64,000 bases of DNA from Brachycybe producta (lineage: Eukaryota; Arthropoda; Diplopoda; Playtdesmida; Andrognathidae), in contig JAUPFP010000031.1 of assembly GCA_036925085.1 (NCBI GenBank), forward strand, positions 1,302,001 through 1,366,000, written 5' to 3'. Position numbers and translations under genes: made by a program. Under the pieces are notes generated by a model. It was not told the DNA's origin, made no database searches, and was given only the letters and a program-made list of their open reading frames with translations. This document shows positions 1 through 11,715 of this stretch, piece after piece. Within the stretch, counting starts at the first letter, position 1. Each line of letters opens with the position of its first letter.

Positions 1-1195
1 AAATCCTTTGTCTCCCTGGGGACACAGCAAATGCCATGCTATATAGCTCTCGTAAATTCAAAGGTCTAGGCATTGTTCGTGCTGAACAGGAGGCTTTCCT
101 GCAGCATTTCTCCATCTGTCAGAAACTTCTCACCAGTGGCGACATTTACCGTAGGCACCTTCGGGATTTGGCACAAGAGATAATGTCATCCAGGAGTGAG
201 CTTTCCTTGAAACCCCTTCCAGTAACAGAAACTTCTCGCCATATATGTGAAGGGCTACATTCCAATGCATTTCTAAAGTGGGCGACCATGGGGAGAGGGC
301 TCAGGCGTGGCTCTCTATGCCGAAGTACCATATGCCAACAAGTGGATGACCAATAAATCAGGCCTCTCGAACTCTGAATGGATTGACGGGTTGAAGTTGA
401 CCGGAAACCTGACTGCTGTTCGGGGTAACCCTGGGCGCGCACATGCTGAGGATGGAAACCTTTGTCGGCACTGTCACAAAGAGATTGAAACCATTGCTCA
501 TGTCCTTGGCAAGTGCGACCAGGGTTATTTTCTCCGTAACACGCACCACAACCGTGTCCGATCATCAATCGCTTCTGCTCTTCATTCAACTGGATTCAAA
601 GTTGACGAGGAGATCCACTGCCAAGCATTAGGCGGGAGTAACAAACGAGCAGATATCATTGCTTTTTGCGAAGGTGACAAGAAAGGATTCATGGTGGACC
701 CGACCATCAGAACAGAAAACCACGTGGATCAGCCATTGCACGTTCATGCTGAAAAAGTGGATTACTACAAAGACACTATACCCTTCTATCTGGAGCGCTA
801 TGGAGTAGATGAAATAGAAATTATCGGTCTCATGGTCGGTGCCAAAGGCACTATACCAAGGCTTTTCGAAGATTTCCGTGTCCGGTTCAACCTGCCAAAA
901 TCACTGGTAACCAACATCGTGACATCAGTCATCAAAGACTCAGTACAGATTGTGCAAAACCATCAACACAGTGTGACTCAAAGACTATGCATCACCTAAT
1001 CCTGCTATGTTTATTAATCAACCTTATTTTGTTCGGTCCTGTCCCTTCTCCATTGTCATCATGTTGTTCTGTTTCTTTTTTTTAATTTCAAACCAATTTG
1101 TTACCTGTTTTTATGTACAGTTGTACATTTGTACATTGTCGGCTAGTCACATTGGTGTCCAGAGAGCAATAAAAAGCTATTTTCTTCATGTCTAT
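1..1195 (+). mobile_element. R2-like LINE, truncated 3' end with frameshift
   Basis: Two reading frames together encode the C-terminal part of a non-LTR retrotransposon protein: one from before position 36 to about 300, the other from 307 to a stop at 999. The second contains a C-X2-C-X8-H-X4-C knuckle (about 460-520), then a block with Ala-Asp-Ile-Ile (about 646-665) and Met-Val-Asp-Pro (about 690-705). This order, zinc knuckle followed by a PD-(D/E)XK-like nuclease, is that of the restriction-like endonuclease LINEs (R2/NeSL/Hero group). The break between frames near 290-307 shows that it is dead. A 3' UTR of about 200 bp follows, with AATAAA near 1169. It abuts the left end of the P450 palindrome, so it either inserted there or was joined at the rearrangement breakpoint. 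The family call is by motif only. Confidence 0.65.
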
Positions 1196-1208
1196 CATTT
1201 TCTTAGAT

Positions 1209-4196
1209 TTCCGCTTTGCAAAGTGTACTAGCGGTTCGGTTAGGACCTTATGACAAAGGCCCCATTAACATTTTTTAAGAATGTTTTCATGCTAAGGTCT
1301 GTCTTACGAACTGCTAATTTTTTCCAACTAAATTCTGACTAATGATGAGTATCTTTATTTAAATTGGAGTATTTTCCATAAGGAAAGTTACCCTTCTGTC
1401 CGTGAAGTTGTTGAACTGTTTTACCAAGATTTCCCTTAGAAAGTTTGGGTCACTAATGCGCAATGTGGGGACCCTCGACTCGTAGAATCTGAAATAATGG
1501 TAGAACTTTTAATTTAGTTTGTTTTTAAGAGGTAAATGTTATACTTGCCCATAAATTCTGGAAAGTTTTTTGTTGTTCTTCAAATCGTTCTCATGTACAA
1601 CCTAAATTTTTAAATTTAAAAGAATTTTTTTTTTATGAGAACTTGCATGTTGTGAAGAATCGCGCACGGGTGTGTCAACGCTGCGGACTCGATTCGATGG
1701 TCTGTAATTTCACCGGAGCACAGGCCATAGTACGTTTACGGCACGGCAGAGTCCAGTTTACCTGCTGAGTGTGCGTTGTCTAAAAAAGTGTGCGTGACAA
1801 ACGTGCGCGATGCCTTCATCACAATGTTATGCCGCATTTTTAGTTGGCATTTCACATGAAAAAGTGGTGAATTTAATAATGAAGGATTTTTGAAAATGTA
1901 TTTCTTATGCAATTTTTTTTAGACTAAATTATCTCTCTGCCATGGACCCTCTTTATCTGCTTGCAAAGTAGTCATGACAGTTTCTTTACATAAAAGTTTA
2001 GTGAAATAGTTTATTTTTTAAAAAATATCTTCATGGAATTAAGTTTAGTAAAGTTCTCCTACTATTCTAGTTTCTAACTTTGAATTTTTTTCTTATTAAT
2101 TTTTTATCCAAATGCAATTGAAATTCCCTTTATATGGCTGAACACTCAAAAGGAATTACAATTTAAATAATAATTTAAATGTTTCTACTTTACCGAAAAG
2201 AATTCCTGTAAAGAATTTCCGAAGAAAGGCAACGGTTTTTCACAATTATATCCCAATGCTTCCAAAGTTCCGTAATTCCATGAAAAATAACTTCAGAAAA
2301 AAAAGAATTTTTGTTAAAAGATTTCACATTATTTTTAGTAAATTATCAAATTGAAAGGGGGTTTTACATGTGTAAAATATAAATGATTATAATTGTAATG
2401 AGAAGCCAGTTTGGTATTGAAAACAATCCAAAGAAATCCATTTTGTCACTAAATTCAAGTAAATTTTTAAACGCTTGTTTCTTAATTTTCTTTCTGTATT
2501 CAGTAATTTTAACACAGACAAATTGAGACAATTAGAAATCAAACGAAAAGACGTTTGCTCCGCCTTTTTATGTCCATGAGCGCCATCTGTTGATTGGAAA
2601 TCAAAATAATTCTGAAAAATTATATTAATGTGGGTAGATGTACGGAAGCCCTGGAGGCTCATGTATACAATAATTTTCAACATCCTATCTCTGAAATTTC
2701 AGAGAATATATATGTTGAAAATTATTTCATTCAGGAGCCTCCGGGGCTTCCGTACATCTACCCACATTAATATAATTTTTCAGAATTATTTTGATTTTCA
2801 ATCAACAGATGGCGCTCATGGACATAAAAAGGCGGAGCAAACGTCTTTTCGTTTGATTTCTAATTGTCTCAATTTGTCTGTGTTAAAATTACAGAATACA
2901 GAAAGAAAATTAAGAAACAAGTGTTTAAAAATTTACTTGAATTTAGTGACAAAATGGATTTCTTTGGATTGTTTTCAATACCAAACTGGCTTCTCATTAC
3001 AATTATAATCATTTATATTTTACACATGTAAAACCCCCTTTCAATTTGATAATTTACTAAAAATAATGTGAAATCTTTTAACAAAAATTCTTTTTTTTCT
3101 GCAGTTATTTTTCATGGAATTACGGAACTTTGGAAGCATTGGGATATAATTGTGAAAAACCGTTGCCTTTCTTGGGAAATTCTTTACAGGAATTCTTTTC
3201 GGTAAAGTAGAAACATTTAAATTATTATTTAAATTGTAATTCCTTTTGAGTGTTCAGCCATATAAAAGGAATTTCAATTGCATTTGGATAAAAAATTAAT
3301 AAGAAAAAAATTCAAAGTTAGAAACTAGAATAGTAGGAGAACTTTACTAAACTTAATTCCATGAAGATATTTTTTAAAAAATAAACTATTTCACTAAACT
3401 TTTATGTAAAGAAACTGTCATAACTACTTTGCAAGCAGATAAAGAGGGCCCATGGCAGAGAGATAATTTAGTCTAAAAAAAATTGCATAAGAAATGCATT
3501 TTCAAAAATCCTTCATTATTAAATTCACCACTTTTTCACGTGAAATGCTAACTAAAAATGCGGCATAACATTGTGATGAAGGCATCGCGCACGTTTGTCA
3601 CGCACACTTTTTTAGACAACGCACACTCAGCAGGTAAACCGGACTCTTCCGTGCCGTAAACGTACTATGGCCTGTGCTCCGGTGAAATTACAGACCATCG
3701 AATCGAGTCCGCAGCGTTGACACACCCGTGTGCGATTCGTCACAACATACAAGTTGTCATTAAAAATAACAAAATTCTTTTAAATTTAAAAATTTAGGTT
3801 GTGCATGAGAACGATTTGAAGAACAACAAAAAACTTTCCAGAATTTATGGGCAAGTATAACATTTACCTCTTAAAAACAAACCAAGTTAAAAGTTCTACC
3901 AATTCAGATTCTACGAGTTGAGGGTTCCCACATTGCGCATTAGCGACCCAACAATTCTAAGAGAAATCTTCGTAAAACAGTTCAACAACTTCACGGACAA
4001 AACGGTAACTTTCCTCGAATTGGCTCGAACTTGGCTCAAATTTTAAGAAGGATATTGATCACTTGTCAGAACTTGGTTGGAAGAGATTAGCAGTTCATAA
4101 TCTTGACAGACCTTAGCACCAAAACATTCTTAAAAATTGTTAATTGGGCCTTTGTCATAAGGTCCTAACCGAACAGCTAGTACGCTTTGCAAAGCG
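1209..4196. repeat. Long inverted repeat (palindrome) holding two head-to-head P450 5' ends
   Basis: Sequence from 1209 to 2696 is, read in reverse complement, nearly the same as 2697 to 4196. The centre is a short perfect palindrome at 2689-2704 with no spacer. The outer ends carry the same TTTGCAAAGCGGAA block. The arms differ by scattered substitutions and small indels, for example the GGGG/GGAG change near the centre and a 9-bp gap at the left end. Each arm contains exons 1-4 of a subfamily A P450 with about 500 bp between the two start codons (2441 on the minus strand, 2954 on the plus). The core at about 2515-2880 is not found upstream of genes 2 and 3. Confidence 0.9.
1392..2441 (-). 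pseudogene. Inverted 5' fragment of a CYP3-clan P450 (exons 1-4)
   Basis: On the minus strand four exons match gene 1: exon 1 2441-2368, exon 2 2290-2194, exon 3 1601-1549, exon 4 1488-1392. Lengths (74, 97, 53, 97) and phases equal those of genes 1-3 and no stop is seen. The intron 3 donor is GC (GG|GCAAGT), as in the intact paralogs. Homology stops in intron 4 close to 1200, where the R2-like LINE begins, and exons 5-14 are absent, so no functional P450 can be made. It sits head to head with gene 1 as the left arm of the palindrome. The frame is still open, which suggests that the inversion is recent or homogenised. Confidence 0.85.
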
Positions 4197-7100
4197 GAAT
4201 ATATGGGAAGTCTAAAAAAAAATTAGAGAAATAATTGCACAAACAGTCTCATATTTGTGACCATTTCTACCTAAAGTTATTCGATAATAGAATATACTGT
4301 ACTTCCAGAGAATGTTGTGCATGGGGAAAGTTATGATGGCGAAATATTAGTTTTTAAATATTAAAAAGCTGAACATCCGATGGTTCCCATTGAGGTTCAA
4401 GTGCCAAACTTTCTTGAATTTTGAGAGCTTTTTAAATCTTACAAAATACAAGTTTCCAACATTTTTTTAAACAAAAAAAAAACAGTTTCTAGATCCTAGT
4501 ATTTTTGATCCTGTTGTTGGAAAAATGATTTTCATGCTCAGTGGTGAAGAATGGAAACAAACAAGAAATGTCATGTCACCAACCTTCACAAGTGGAAAAC
4601 TGAAACAGGTACACACAGTTTTATTTTTGTAACTGTAACTTGTGATGCTACAAGTAACTTCTTGTTAATTTATGAAAAATATAGATGGCTCCTTTGATAG
4701 AGAAAGCAGCAACCAAACTGAAGGACACTTTCATGGAAGAAGCCGAAAAAGGACAAAGTGTGGACATCAAAGGGTATAACATATCCAAATTCGCAGAGAT
4801 TTTGAAGTATTTAAAAACTTCAAAATTTAAGTACTTCAGGTTCGAACAATAGACACGTATTGACATTTTATCTGTTTTGTTCTTCAAAATCTCTGATAAT
4901 TTAACTTTATGGCACAGAAGCACAAGTACATACACGAACAACACGCCAATGATAAACCAACATAATGCCAACAATGGGAGTTTATCTAAAAACTAGTAAT
5001 GTAGCCTGTCCCTGGACCGTGAACCGTCCTAAGACTGTAAAATTTAAAAAAAAATCATTTGTATGCTTCTTTTTAAGATGAAAACAATTTTCCATCGCTT
5101 GATCACACAGGTTAATTTTCAAATAATTAAAAAACATGCCAAAAACACGGAGTATTCCCAGGTGGTCACTCATCCAAATAATGACTGGGCCAAATGTTGC
5201 TTAACTTTGGTGATCATATTACAACCAGTGTGTTCAACATGATATGGAAATTGACACTTAATTGGCTCCACTTTTGGCTCTCAAGTTGCGCTAATTGTGG
5301 ACTCGAGGGCCTTTGAGAAATGTCATCAAAAACCGTTCCTTCAAAACATTTTTCAGAGTCCGCAAGTGGCTTCTTGTGCTACATGTGCCGAGGATAAACT
5401 GGTCAAAGTCCTGTTAAACATAATCATTTATTTAAATTATACGAAGGACCTACATAACGTACTTCATCGAAGTTGTTTCATCTTGCGCTTTTGGTCTCGA
5501 GATGAATAATCAGTCGTCAAAAGATAAAGAAATATTTCTGAAGCATGCTAAAAATGTTTTAGTTCATAGCAGTGTTTTAGTCTTCCTTGCGTTAGGTGAG
5601 AATAATCAATTAATGTTTCATAATTAAAATGGCTAAATATTAACTTTTATACGCACATAAAGTGAACGAAAATGACGTTTTTTAAACATTATTCTTAAGG
5701 CCCTATTTCCACTTGGCAAAAATGAGGGTGGAAATGCGTTATAAAATAGAAAAACAAAAGAAAACTGTCCAAAGTAAGTTCAAAGTAACATTGAAAAAGT
5801 TCAACATTTCAACTAGTTTAATCTAGTTAATCATCATTTTAGGTAATTTGTTGCATTTCAGTTAGCTGTAGGTTAGATTAAAACTAACTTTACATGAAAT
5901 CAACACCTTTCACTGCAAATATTGATGAGAAATGACAATTTATGGGTTTAATTAAAGTGGTAGGGTGATTGGGGTTTTCTTAATTCAAATGACCTAACAT
6001 AATAAAGAAAACCATTACAGTGCTTAGGTGGGCCACGTTTGTACTGTCATATCGAATTATTTTCCAACTAATGAAAATGCTTTAGGCAACAGGGCCAAAC
6101 TTTTCACTTTAAATTTACAACAAAAAAAATTAAAATTTAAAAAAATTAATTACAGTGGAAACCATTTAAGGACCAGACTGAAATATATTTCGTGTTATCC
6201 GATTTTTCGCACTATTCCGTTTCACGTTAAATGGTTTTCACTGTACATCATCACTTCTAGAAAATTAAATTTACGCTCACTTTATAAACCAATAAATTTC
6301 AAATCACTTATTTAGCCATTTATACCTCGTTTCCAGTATAAAAATTAACCACAGTTACATAAATAAGGTTATAGTTAACTGCAGACAACCTAGAAGTGCT
6401 ACTTTTGTGTGTTCGCATTTGAAAGACACTTAACTGTGAGTAAGATGATTTTGTGTCACTTCCTGTTTGCAGTCAAAGTTCTGCATTTTGTGTTTCTATT
6501 CCTCATTTAGTTAAACACATTCAGTGCTCTCGCAATCCACCATGTTGTTTGCAGACTAAATTTGTTTGAACACAGGAAGTGATGTAATTAATCATTTAAT
6601 AATTTAGTTAACCATATTGTGTCAATGCAGTTGAGTTAAGTTCATTGTTCAAAAATATAACCATCATTAATGTAACCATGTTTGTTTACACTAGAAAGTT
6701 AACTGTGATTAACTTTTTAACTGCAAATAATTTTTGTGGTGGAAACATGGTATTAATTACAAGCAAACTATATGAAGCTATATTGTCTAATTTGTAATTT
6801 TTGTATTACATTTTAACAGCGATTGTACCATCAAAACTTCTAACCCTATTTAAAATGAGTGTGTTTAATGAAGAAAGTATAAATTTCTTCAAGAAAGTAA
6901 CATTTCAAGCAATTGAAATGCGCAAAAATGGAAAAGAGGTTTATAGACTAATTTTGTCCAAAATTCAAGAAGAAAACTTGGAACTTGAATTTTAAACTTC
7001 AACAATCAAAACTAGGTTTCTCACATAAAAACCCTGTTTTATTCAAAATTTCTGACCAGGGTTTTGTATAAGTTGGAAGCCTTTTTAGAGGATTAAAGTT

Positions 7101-9347
7101 GAAGTTGAAGTGCCAAGTTTTCTTCTTGTGTCTAATTTCTAAATTACATTGTTTGCAAACAGAGAAGAAACGACTTTTTACAACTGATGTTGGATGCCTT
7201 AAAAGAAGCTCAGGACTCATCAGAACCAGAGTCAGTTTCGTCATCAAATGGCAAAGATTCAAATGAGACAAAGACTCAGGATGAAGCTCCAACAAAACAT
7301 GCTGTCAAAGCTGGTTAATACAAGCTTTAAGCTTAGGTCTAAATTCAAGAAAGAAACTTGATAGTTGAAGTTTAACTTGAACCCTATAAGCAGAGTTTGA
7401 AATGGTGACGAGATCCTACTAACATGTCCCAATCAAGTTCTGGTAGAATTCTAGAAACACTTTCAGAGTAATCATATCTCCCAGAAATAAAGCTTGTTGC
7501 TCTGGTTGAATCATTTCAACATAATTAACTAACTTTGTAACGACCTGACCGGTCCGTCACAATGCCCCGCGATAAATTGACCGAATTGGTGCCAGCAGAC
7601 CTCTCATCATTGGAGTTCGTCTGCTCAATCAAAAAATTTTGCTTGTGCAGACCAGGTTGCCGCAACTTATCAGTGTAGGAACGCAACATGGTTCACAGCA
7701 GTATTCTAGATGGGAACGTACCAAAGGTTAAAAAGCCATGCATTTTACATTACTCGGACAAAATCCCTCTAAATCTCTACATTTGCATCTTCTTCTTTTC
7801 CTGAACCACATCCCACACATTGCGGGGTCGGTCAATGATGACGATGAATGATTAGAGACGAGAACGAGCCATTCGGCCCAGAATTGGGCGAGTCTCTACA
7901 TTTACATAACTTTCGAAATAATATGTTCTACAGTATATGAAGCTTCTATGAAATTTTATTGGTACACTCAATTGTAAAATATTTATTTGACAATAGAAAG
8001 TAGTGGATTTGACCCCATGTTGTTCAGTGTTTAAAAGTTAAACTTAAAAGTGCCAAGTTTCTTTCTTGACTTTGAGGCTTAAAGTAACTTAAGAGTTACG
8101 AACACTGACAAATGCTAACACACATTTCTTATTTGTAATATGTAGTTCTGACTCCAGATGGAGTCGTAGCTCAGTCGTTGGTTTTCTTAATTGCTGGAAT
8201 CGATACAACATCCACAACACTAAGCTTGGTATCGTATTGTCTGGCAGTAAATCCAGAATGTCAGGAAAAATTACAGCAAGAAGTGGATCGTGTTCTTGAG
8301 AGAAATGATGTAAACCGATTTATAACCAAATTGTCTTCAAATTGTTTTATGAACAGCTGATTTTAGGATTCTGATTGTCATTGTTGTTTGGGAGAGAAAT
8401 TAAGAAAAAGAAAAACTTATAAGTTTTAGAAAATTAAAAACTATTGTCTGCTTAAAGCTAGTTCATTTTCAAACTAATATAAAAAGCTTATTTTGAAAGA
8501 TATGAGTTCACATGGAAATAGGTTTAAGTGATTCACCTACCCTCCTAATTTCTTTAACAAAATTAAAGTTTCTTTTCAATTTGCACCCAAAAGACAAAAT
8601 AATCAGTGTTCAAGAGGCGTTTACACTTTAAAACCACCTTTAAGGGTATTTTACTTTTTACTTTCTGATTTCTAGGGCAAAGTAGACTGTAAAACTACTG
8701 GAGAAATGACTTATTTAGATATGTTCATCAGTGAAACACTTCGAATGTATCCACCAAGCGTTAGGTCAATGAAACACCACATGTAAGAATTGAATGGAAA
8801 ACATTAACAAGTTTTCTTTCTTTTTATACGTAGACTTGATCGTCACTGCAGTAACAACATTACAATCGAAAATCTTTTCATTCCGAAAGGGACCTTCATT
8901 ACGATTCCGGTTTATGCGATACATCACGACGAAGAATTCTATCCCGATTCCTTTAGATTCGATCCCGAAAGGTTAACAAATTAAAATCTAACAACACCCT
9001 CAATATTCTAATATTAAGATTCTAGATTCAGTCCCGAAAATAAGGAATCGAGGAATCCCTACACTTATTTGCCGTTTGGAACGGGACCGAGGAACTGCAT
9101 TGGATTGAGGTTTGCCCTGATGTTACTCAAACTCACACTGGCCCATGTTCTTAAAGATTTTGCATTCGTACGATCTGAAGAAACACAGGTTCCGATATTT
9201 TCAAACGACATCTCGTATAAAGAAAAATTTTCCAACTAAAAGATCTTTTCTCATTTACAGGAACCACTGACTTTTAAAAAGGGAGTTCCGAATATGAATC
9301 CGAGCAAAGTAATTCAAGTTAAAATCGAAAGACGAATAAGATCGTAA
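2954..9347 (+). CDS. Cytochrome P450, CYP3 clan, gene 1 (subfamily A)
   Basis: Predicted ER-membrane haem monooxygenase (substrate plus O2 and NADPH; substrate unknown). Exons: 2954-3027, 3105-3201, 3798-3850, 3908-4004, 4486-4608, 4685-4773, 5447-5595, 6820-6938, 7163-7313, 8146-8309, 8676-8764, 8834-8971, 9026-9188, 9261-9347. They join without a stop into 530 codons, slightly longer than a usual CYP3 (about 500). Residues 1-25 form a hydrophobic anchor. I-helix AGIDTT is at 334-339, ExxR at 392-395, DPERF around 445-449, and the haem loop [11 protein letters not shown] has its Cys at 472. Exon 9 starts like the CYP3A segment before the I-helix (DFLQLM) and then adds a Ser/Glu-rich loop. 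Intron 3 has a GC donor. Intron 9 carries two small insertions not seen in genes 2 and 3. The first exons lie in the right arm of the palindrome. Family is sure; the subfamily label is mine. Confidence 0.9.
5940..6688 (+). repeat. Intron 7 block identical by eye to gene 2 intron 7
   Basis: This stretch of gene 1 intron 7 matches 14836-15584 in gene 2 base for base as far as I can follow. The flanking intron and exon 8 show clear differences (for example exon 8 begins [12 protein letters not shown] in gene 1 and [12 protein letters not shown] in gene 2). It contains the small TA-flanked MITE at 6153-6243. A 95-codon open frame inside it (6028-6315) is a by-product and is not a gene. Confidence 0.8.
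6153..6243. mobile_element. Short mariner/pogo-type MITE in intron 7 (copies in genes 1, 2 and 3)
   Basis: The sequence begins CAGTGGAAACCATTTAA and ends with its near inverse TTAAATGGTTTTCACTG, flanked by TA on both sides, in 91 bp. The same insertion lies in gene 2 (15049-15139) and gene 3 (23457-23563, where an extra small hairpin was added), so it predates the duplication of the A genes. TA target and CAGT ends are typical of the Tc1/mariner/pogo superfamily. Confidence 0.6.
7536..7668 (+). mobile_element. LTR-like fragment in gene 1 intron 9
   Basis: This is a 128-bp insert starting TGTAACGACCTGACC, flanked by AACTT on both sides (7531-7535 and 7664-7668); genes 2 and 3 keep an empty site (CTAACTTAGCAGTG). 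The start matches the ends of the elements at 20557 and 63823. After a TCCGTCACA block comes AATTGGTGCC, which could be a primer-binding-like remnant. It is too short to classify firmly. Confidence 0.45.
7774..7903. mobile_element. Small retroposon-like insertion in gene 1 intron 9
   Basis: About 119 bp are present in gene 1 but absent at the same place in genes 2 and 3. A direct repeat TCTCTACATTT stands on both sides (7774-7784 and 7893-7903). A target duplication longer than 10 bp fits LINE-driven retroposition. The source is unknown. Confidence 0.4.
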
Positions 9348-10056
9348 TATGTGCTTCAACGTTTATCGAATCATTTAATTTGCAGAAAATGTAATTTTAG
9401 ACGTTTTTGTTCTTTATGTGTGAATTTTATCTATTTATGTTAATATTTTATGGAAATTTTATTAAAATCAAATTAAATCCTGGATAAAACAAACGCTTTA
9501 TAAACCGGAAAATTGTGTAACCCGGAAATGGAAGGCAATTTCCAGCATGAACATAATAATAAAAAATACTAAAAATGGAAAATAAAGAGGTAACAACTGT
9601 ACATTGTTTTTTAAATGACAGGTTTATTTTAAATGTGACAATCCTGTTTGCATTCACCTCGAATATGGTGGCGATGAAGCCAAATTCCTGCTGTTTAGTT
9701 GTTTGTGATGGTCAAGTAAGTGGTCGCCATGTTGTGTCCAGTGCTGCCTCTCCTCAGGTAACCATATGTTACCACGAGGGATGTGATGCACATACAAAGG
9801 TCAATGACTAGATTGACTATGGGAACAGTCTGTGCAGAATTTGACGGTGGCTGTAGGCTCTGCTCCGGTCCAAGTAACATCGTTTTTCTTTGTGTTTTAA
9901 TTACGCTTTTTCCAGGCCTAAGTGATGGCTGCTGTTGCTTACTCGTGGCATTAGGCACATTTTCAACTTTTTTCTGCTGGTGCTCGTTATTATGGTTGTT
10001 TAACCTACACATTTGCTGGCATATTCGCATGGCACAACGCTTTCTTCTCTTCTTGT
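9348..10056. other. 3' flank of gene 1, conserved after gene 2
   Basis: No gene recognised. An ATTAAA near 9460 may serve as polyadenylation signal. The stretch 9570-10056 has a close counterpart at 18050-18560 downstream of gene 2, so it belongs to the duplicated unit. Open frames on both strands (for example 9695-10111 minus) are not conserved as protein between the two copies and are probably chance. Confidence 0.6.
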
Positions 10057-10806
10057 CGACGATTACAGCTAAGCTTTCTTGGAAGCTACATGTCGAACAG
10101 ATTATTTCCAAGTCTATGCAGATGCTTAGGTTTAGTCAACGCATTCTAAGAAGGTGTCCCAGGGAGGTAAAATGTATAGCATATCAATCATTAGTACGTC
10201 CTCATCTAGAATACTGCAGCTCCGTGTGGAATCCCCACACTGAAGACTTAGCTCACTCTATAGAATGGTCCAACGCAGGGCTGCTAGGTTTGTTTGTGGT
10301 AAATATGGATATGCCGACAGTGTAACTAAAATGCTTTCAGAGCTTGGTTGGGATAGTTTACTTGCAAGACGTTCAGATTTTAGTCTTAATATCTAATCGA
10401 ATGCTAGAAGGCTCTTGCCCTAAACCTACTTCAAGTAAACTTTGCAGGGCATTATATTTGGGTAGGGGTGACCACTCTAACAAAGTTGGAGAGATTTTTG
10501 CACGAACAGATTCTTATTACTGGTCATTTGTCCCTAGGGCGATTCGACAATAGAACTCGCTTGCTGGGGATTTTGTGCAGGAAAAACGTATTTTATGGGA
10601 GTCATAATTTTGTTTTGTTTTGACAATGCATATATTTGCAGCATTAAAAAATATTGAAATTGTTGTTGGGTTTATATCAATAGGGTTTTATATTATCTGG
10701 TTTTGACAATGCATTTTCTATGCTGCACTTGGACTCTTGTCCCTCTGCCATAGGCCTTTATGGCTGCTTGCAGAGTAATTTTTCAAATTCAAATTCAAAT
10801 TCAAAA
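10057..10806 (+). mobile_element. 5'-truncated L2/CR1/Jockey-type LINE with (ATTCAA)n tail
   Basis: Encodes the C-terminal end of a reverse transcriptase, with YQSLVRPHLEYCSSVW (10184-10231), then in another frame VQRRAARFV and LGWDSLLARR, and finally FVPRAIRQ followed by a stop where a Trp is usual. At least one frameshift (about 10265) and stops make it dead. The 3' end (CTGCCATAGGCCTTTATGGC region) ends in an ATTCAA repeat. The gene 2 flank at about 18560 has an empty site, which fixes both ends. Confidence 0.75.
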
Positions 10807-11715
10807 TTCTTTTCGCAGTAATTTGGGTTTCGACTTGTGGAACGGTCAGTGGATGGGCCCGGTTTGTTTTCTAAAAATGTCATGCGCTGTGTTATGCACA
10901 CAGCTCAGACTCAGAACATGATTTTGGAAGCTCAAAGTGTGCATGAAAACCCAGCTTAATAGCCTGTTTCCAAGCTTCATGTTTCTAAAATAGTTTCATT
11001 TTCTTCTTAACATGGCTTCAACGCTCCACAAACTCTTGATTATTCTGTCCTTCAATGGCAAAACAAAATCGAAAGTGTTTTAGAAACTAGAAGAGTAGTT
11101 CAATCACTTGAGTGTAACTTGCTGTTGATATCTTTCAAAATAAACTTTTTATGTCATTTTGATTATGATGATGATATTTTCCTAATTTCCGTCTATAAAA
11201 AATATCAACCTGAAAATACAATTAAGTGATTGAGCTACCCTTCTAGTTTCTAAAACACTTTCTGGCTTATCTTTAATTTTCCTCTTCTGAAAGAATATTA
11301 TGAGCTCAAAGATCAGCTGTCCATAAACCACTTTAATTAAAATGGCTACTTAAATTTCTTTAATTTTAAGTTTTGATTACAGTTCCTTAAAAGGAAATTC
11401 CCATGATGTTTATACTAGTTATTATCGCTAAATATATTCCGATTACGAATTCTGGTGAGGGCATGGATGTTTTTGGCATTGCCTTTGTAATTATTTGGGT
11501 GTATGTCCCTGAAAAGACCTTGATGTTCATGGAGAAGGCTAAGCAACTAATAAACAAAATAAACAACAAATCACGAAATATTACACAAATTACAAGGCCA
11601 GATTTAAGATAAAATAATAAATGATAAAAGTATAAGCAACTCTGTTCAAACATAAAATTATAGAAAGAAAATTAAGAAACAAGCGTTTAGAAATTTACTT
11701 GAATTTAGTGAAGAA
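10807..11715. other. Intergenic region upstream of gene 2
   Basis: Homologous to 18565-19432 upstream of gene 3. It holds the AAACTAGAA-type MITE (11075-11258) and otherwise no recognisable gene. The last 60 bp before the gene 2 start codon are conserved in front of genes 1, 2 and 3 and may include the promoter or 5' UTR. Confidence 0.55.
11075..11258. mobile_element. MITE with GTGTTTTAGAAACTAGAA ends
   Basis: Terminal inverted repeats of about 38 bp (11075-11112 and 11221-11258) enclose a core with GATATCTTTCAAAATAAAC and its near inverse. The same element is at 18842-19025, and diverged relatives or single ends are at about 2040-2070, 8400-8560, 29480-29530, 30090-30240, 50930-51015 and 63115-63350. 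Confidence 0.65.

Noticed and set aside
2387-3008. Mirror-image 98- and 126-codon frames
   Set aside because: They are the two strands of the palindrome core read in a frame other than the P450 first exons.
6028-6315. 95-codon frame, identical at 14924-15211
   Set aside because: Lies in intron 7 of genes 1 and 2 and is interrupted in gene 3; identity comes from the conserved intron block, which also holds a MITE.
9695-10111. 138-codon minus-strand frame behind gene 1
   Set aside because: The paralogous region after gene 2 does not preserve the frame; composition is low-complexity (Gln/Asn rich) and no family is recognised.
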